Shown: positions 59,708 through 60,000 of the stretch, piece by piece
Layout: each line of letters opens with the position of its first letter
Numbering within the stretch: the stretch's first letter is position 1
Source: Lineus longissimus
Lineage: Eukaryota; Nemertea; Pilidiophora; Heteronemertea; Lineidae
Assembly (NCBI RefSeq): GCF_910592395.1
Contig: NC_088313.1
Span: forward strand, 20,478,437 to 20,538,436
Direction of reading: 5' to 3'
Length of the DNA: 60,000 bases
Notes under the pieces: generated by a model
The model's input: the letters and a program-made list of their open reading frames with translations, nothing else
What the model was told of the DNA's origin: nothing
Databases searched by the model: none
Program-made: the position numbers and the translations under genes

Positions 59708-59899
59708 ATGTCATCAGATTCATATCAACATGTAGCCACAGAAGAGTCAACTGAGAAAGATGACTTAAACGAACATGCCTCATATTATCCTTTTGTACCT
59801 GATCATGTGCGCTCTCTCCCAATGACAAGCTTAAGATACTCTGTTGTACATCGTCAGGGCCCGGTTGTCAGTAACGCTGGCGTTAAGTCTAAGGGCTGA
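59708..59899 (+). CDS. candidate N-terminal exon, truncated by fold-back element
   Basis: ATG with A at -3 opens MSSDSYQHVATEESTEKDDL, an acidic polar N-terminus typical of a cytosolic leader. A proline/aromatic segment follows (EHASYYPFVPDHVRSLPMTS). After about 49 codons the frame enters the inverted-repeat element at 59855 and ends at TGA 59897-59899. The last 14 or so residues are therefore element-derived. If real, the exon probably ends before the element. No clear donor (GTRAGT) is visible, so an interrupted or decayed exon is equally possible. Family not recognised. Confidence 0.25.
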   Translation: MSSDSYQHVATEESTEKDDLNEHASYYPFVPDHVRSLPMTSLRYSVVHRQGPVVSNAGVKSKG

Positions 59900-59973
59900 A
59901 CTGAAGGAGATAACGCCAGGTTAAGTTAACGCCAGCGTTAGTGACATAATTCGTTTTCAACAACCTGGCCCTG
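59855..59973. mobile_element. 119-bp fold-back MITE-like element
   Basis: The left end cagggcccggttgt and right end caacaacctggccctg are inverted (CAGGGCC[C/A]GGTTGT). An inner pair is built on TAACGCTGGCGTTAA (left near 59871, right near 59935). The right half carries an extra segment (gacataattcgttttcaac) with no left counterpart. The core taacgctggcgtta is itself palindromic. No clear target-site duplication and no coding capacity. It is consistent with a small non-autonomous DNA transposon. Confidence 0.7.
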
Positions 59974-60000
59974 GTATCAAAACAGGACAGCGAAACAGAG
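59974..60000. other. window end
   Basis: Twenty-seven bases of flank, nothing recognised. Confidence 0.5.

Noticed and set aside
59971-59982. Target-site duplication for the 59855-59973 element
   Set aside because: Left flank (catcgt) and right flank (gtatcaa) share only two bases. No duplication can be claimed.

Overview
This window looks like non-coding, repeat-bearing nuclear DNA from an animal, probably a marine invertebrate. Base composition is AT-rich (roughly 60% AT by eye). There are no bacterial-style gene runs and no long non-repetitive reading frames. The only protein fragment whose family I recognise is the C-terminal end of an L2/CR1-type non-LTR retrotransposon (26074-26467). 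That element, the fold-back MITE-like elements, the minisatellites and the frequent 'taggcct' words fit an echinoderm- or hemichordate-like genome, but this assignment is weak. There are no rRNA, convincing tRNA, CRISPR or prokaryotic features.

The two dominant structures are minisatellites. The first (13946-18170) is a 59-bp direct repeat of about 72 copies. It has higher-order structure: one block recurs at an offset of 707 bp (12 monomers) and another at 1352 bp (23 monomers). The second (52604-54298) is a CpG-dense 55-bp repeat of about 31 copies. It contains a 492-bp nine-monomer higher-order unit that recurs, with rare private variants preserved. Because neither monomer length is a multiple of three, both arrays give long but artefactual-looking reading frames. 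The minus strand of the second array is nonetheless free of stops in all three frames.

The rest, by region. 1-13945 is mostly unassigned, with short tandem duplications (5571-5656, 8231-8390), a degenerate larger duplication (5830-6240) and a 65-nt hairpin (7067-7131). 18171-30355 is mostly unassigned, with duplications at 24828 and 27001 and the retrotransposon inserted into an old 25-bp repeat (25957-26508). 30356-52536 has scattered weak exon candidates, a compound palindrome (35211-35266), a possible decayed gene (49811-50185), a 482-bp inverted-repeat element (51231-51712) and a small ORF with an upstream mini-ORF (52304-52536). 54299-60000 is unassigned except for a candidate exon (59708-59899) that runs into a second fold-back element (59855-59973).

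Coding calls are all low confidence. From base composition I estimate that about ten stop-free stretches of 100 or more codons should occur by chance in six frames, and about seven non-repetitive ones are seen. ORF length alone therefore proves nothing here. I kept candidates only for extra signals (start context, splice-like borders, position) or to record the longest frames. I could not build any complete multi-exon gene or pathway.
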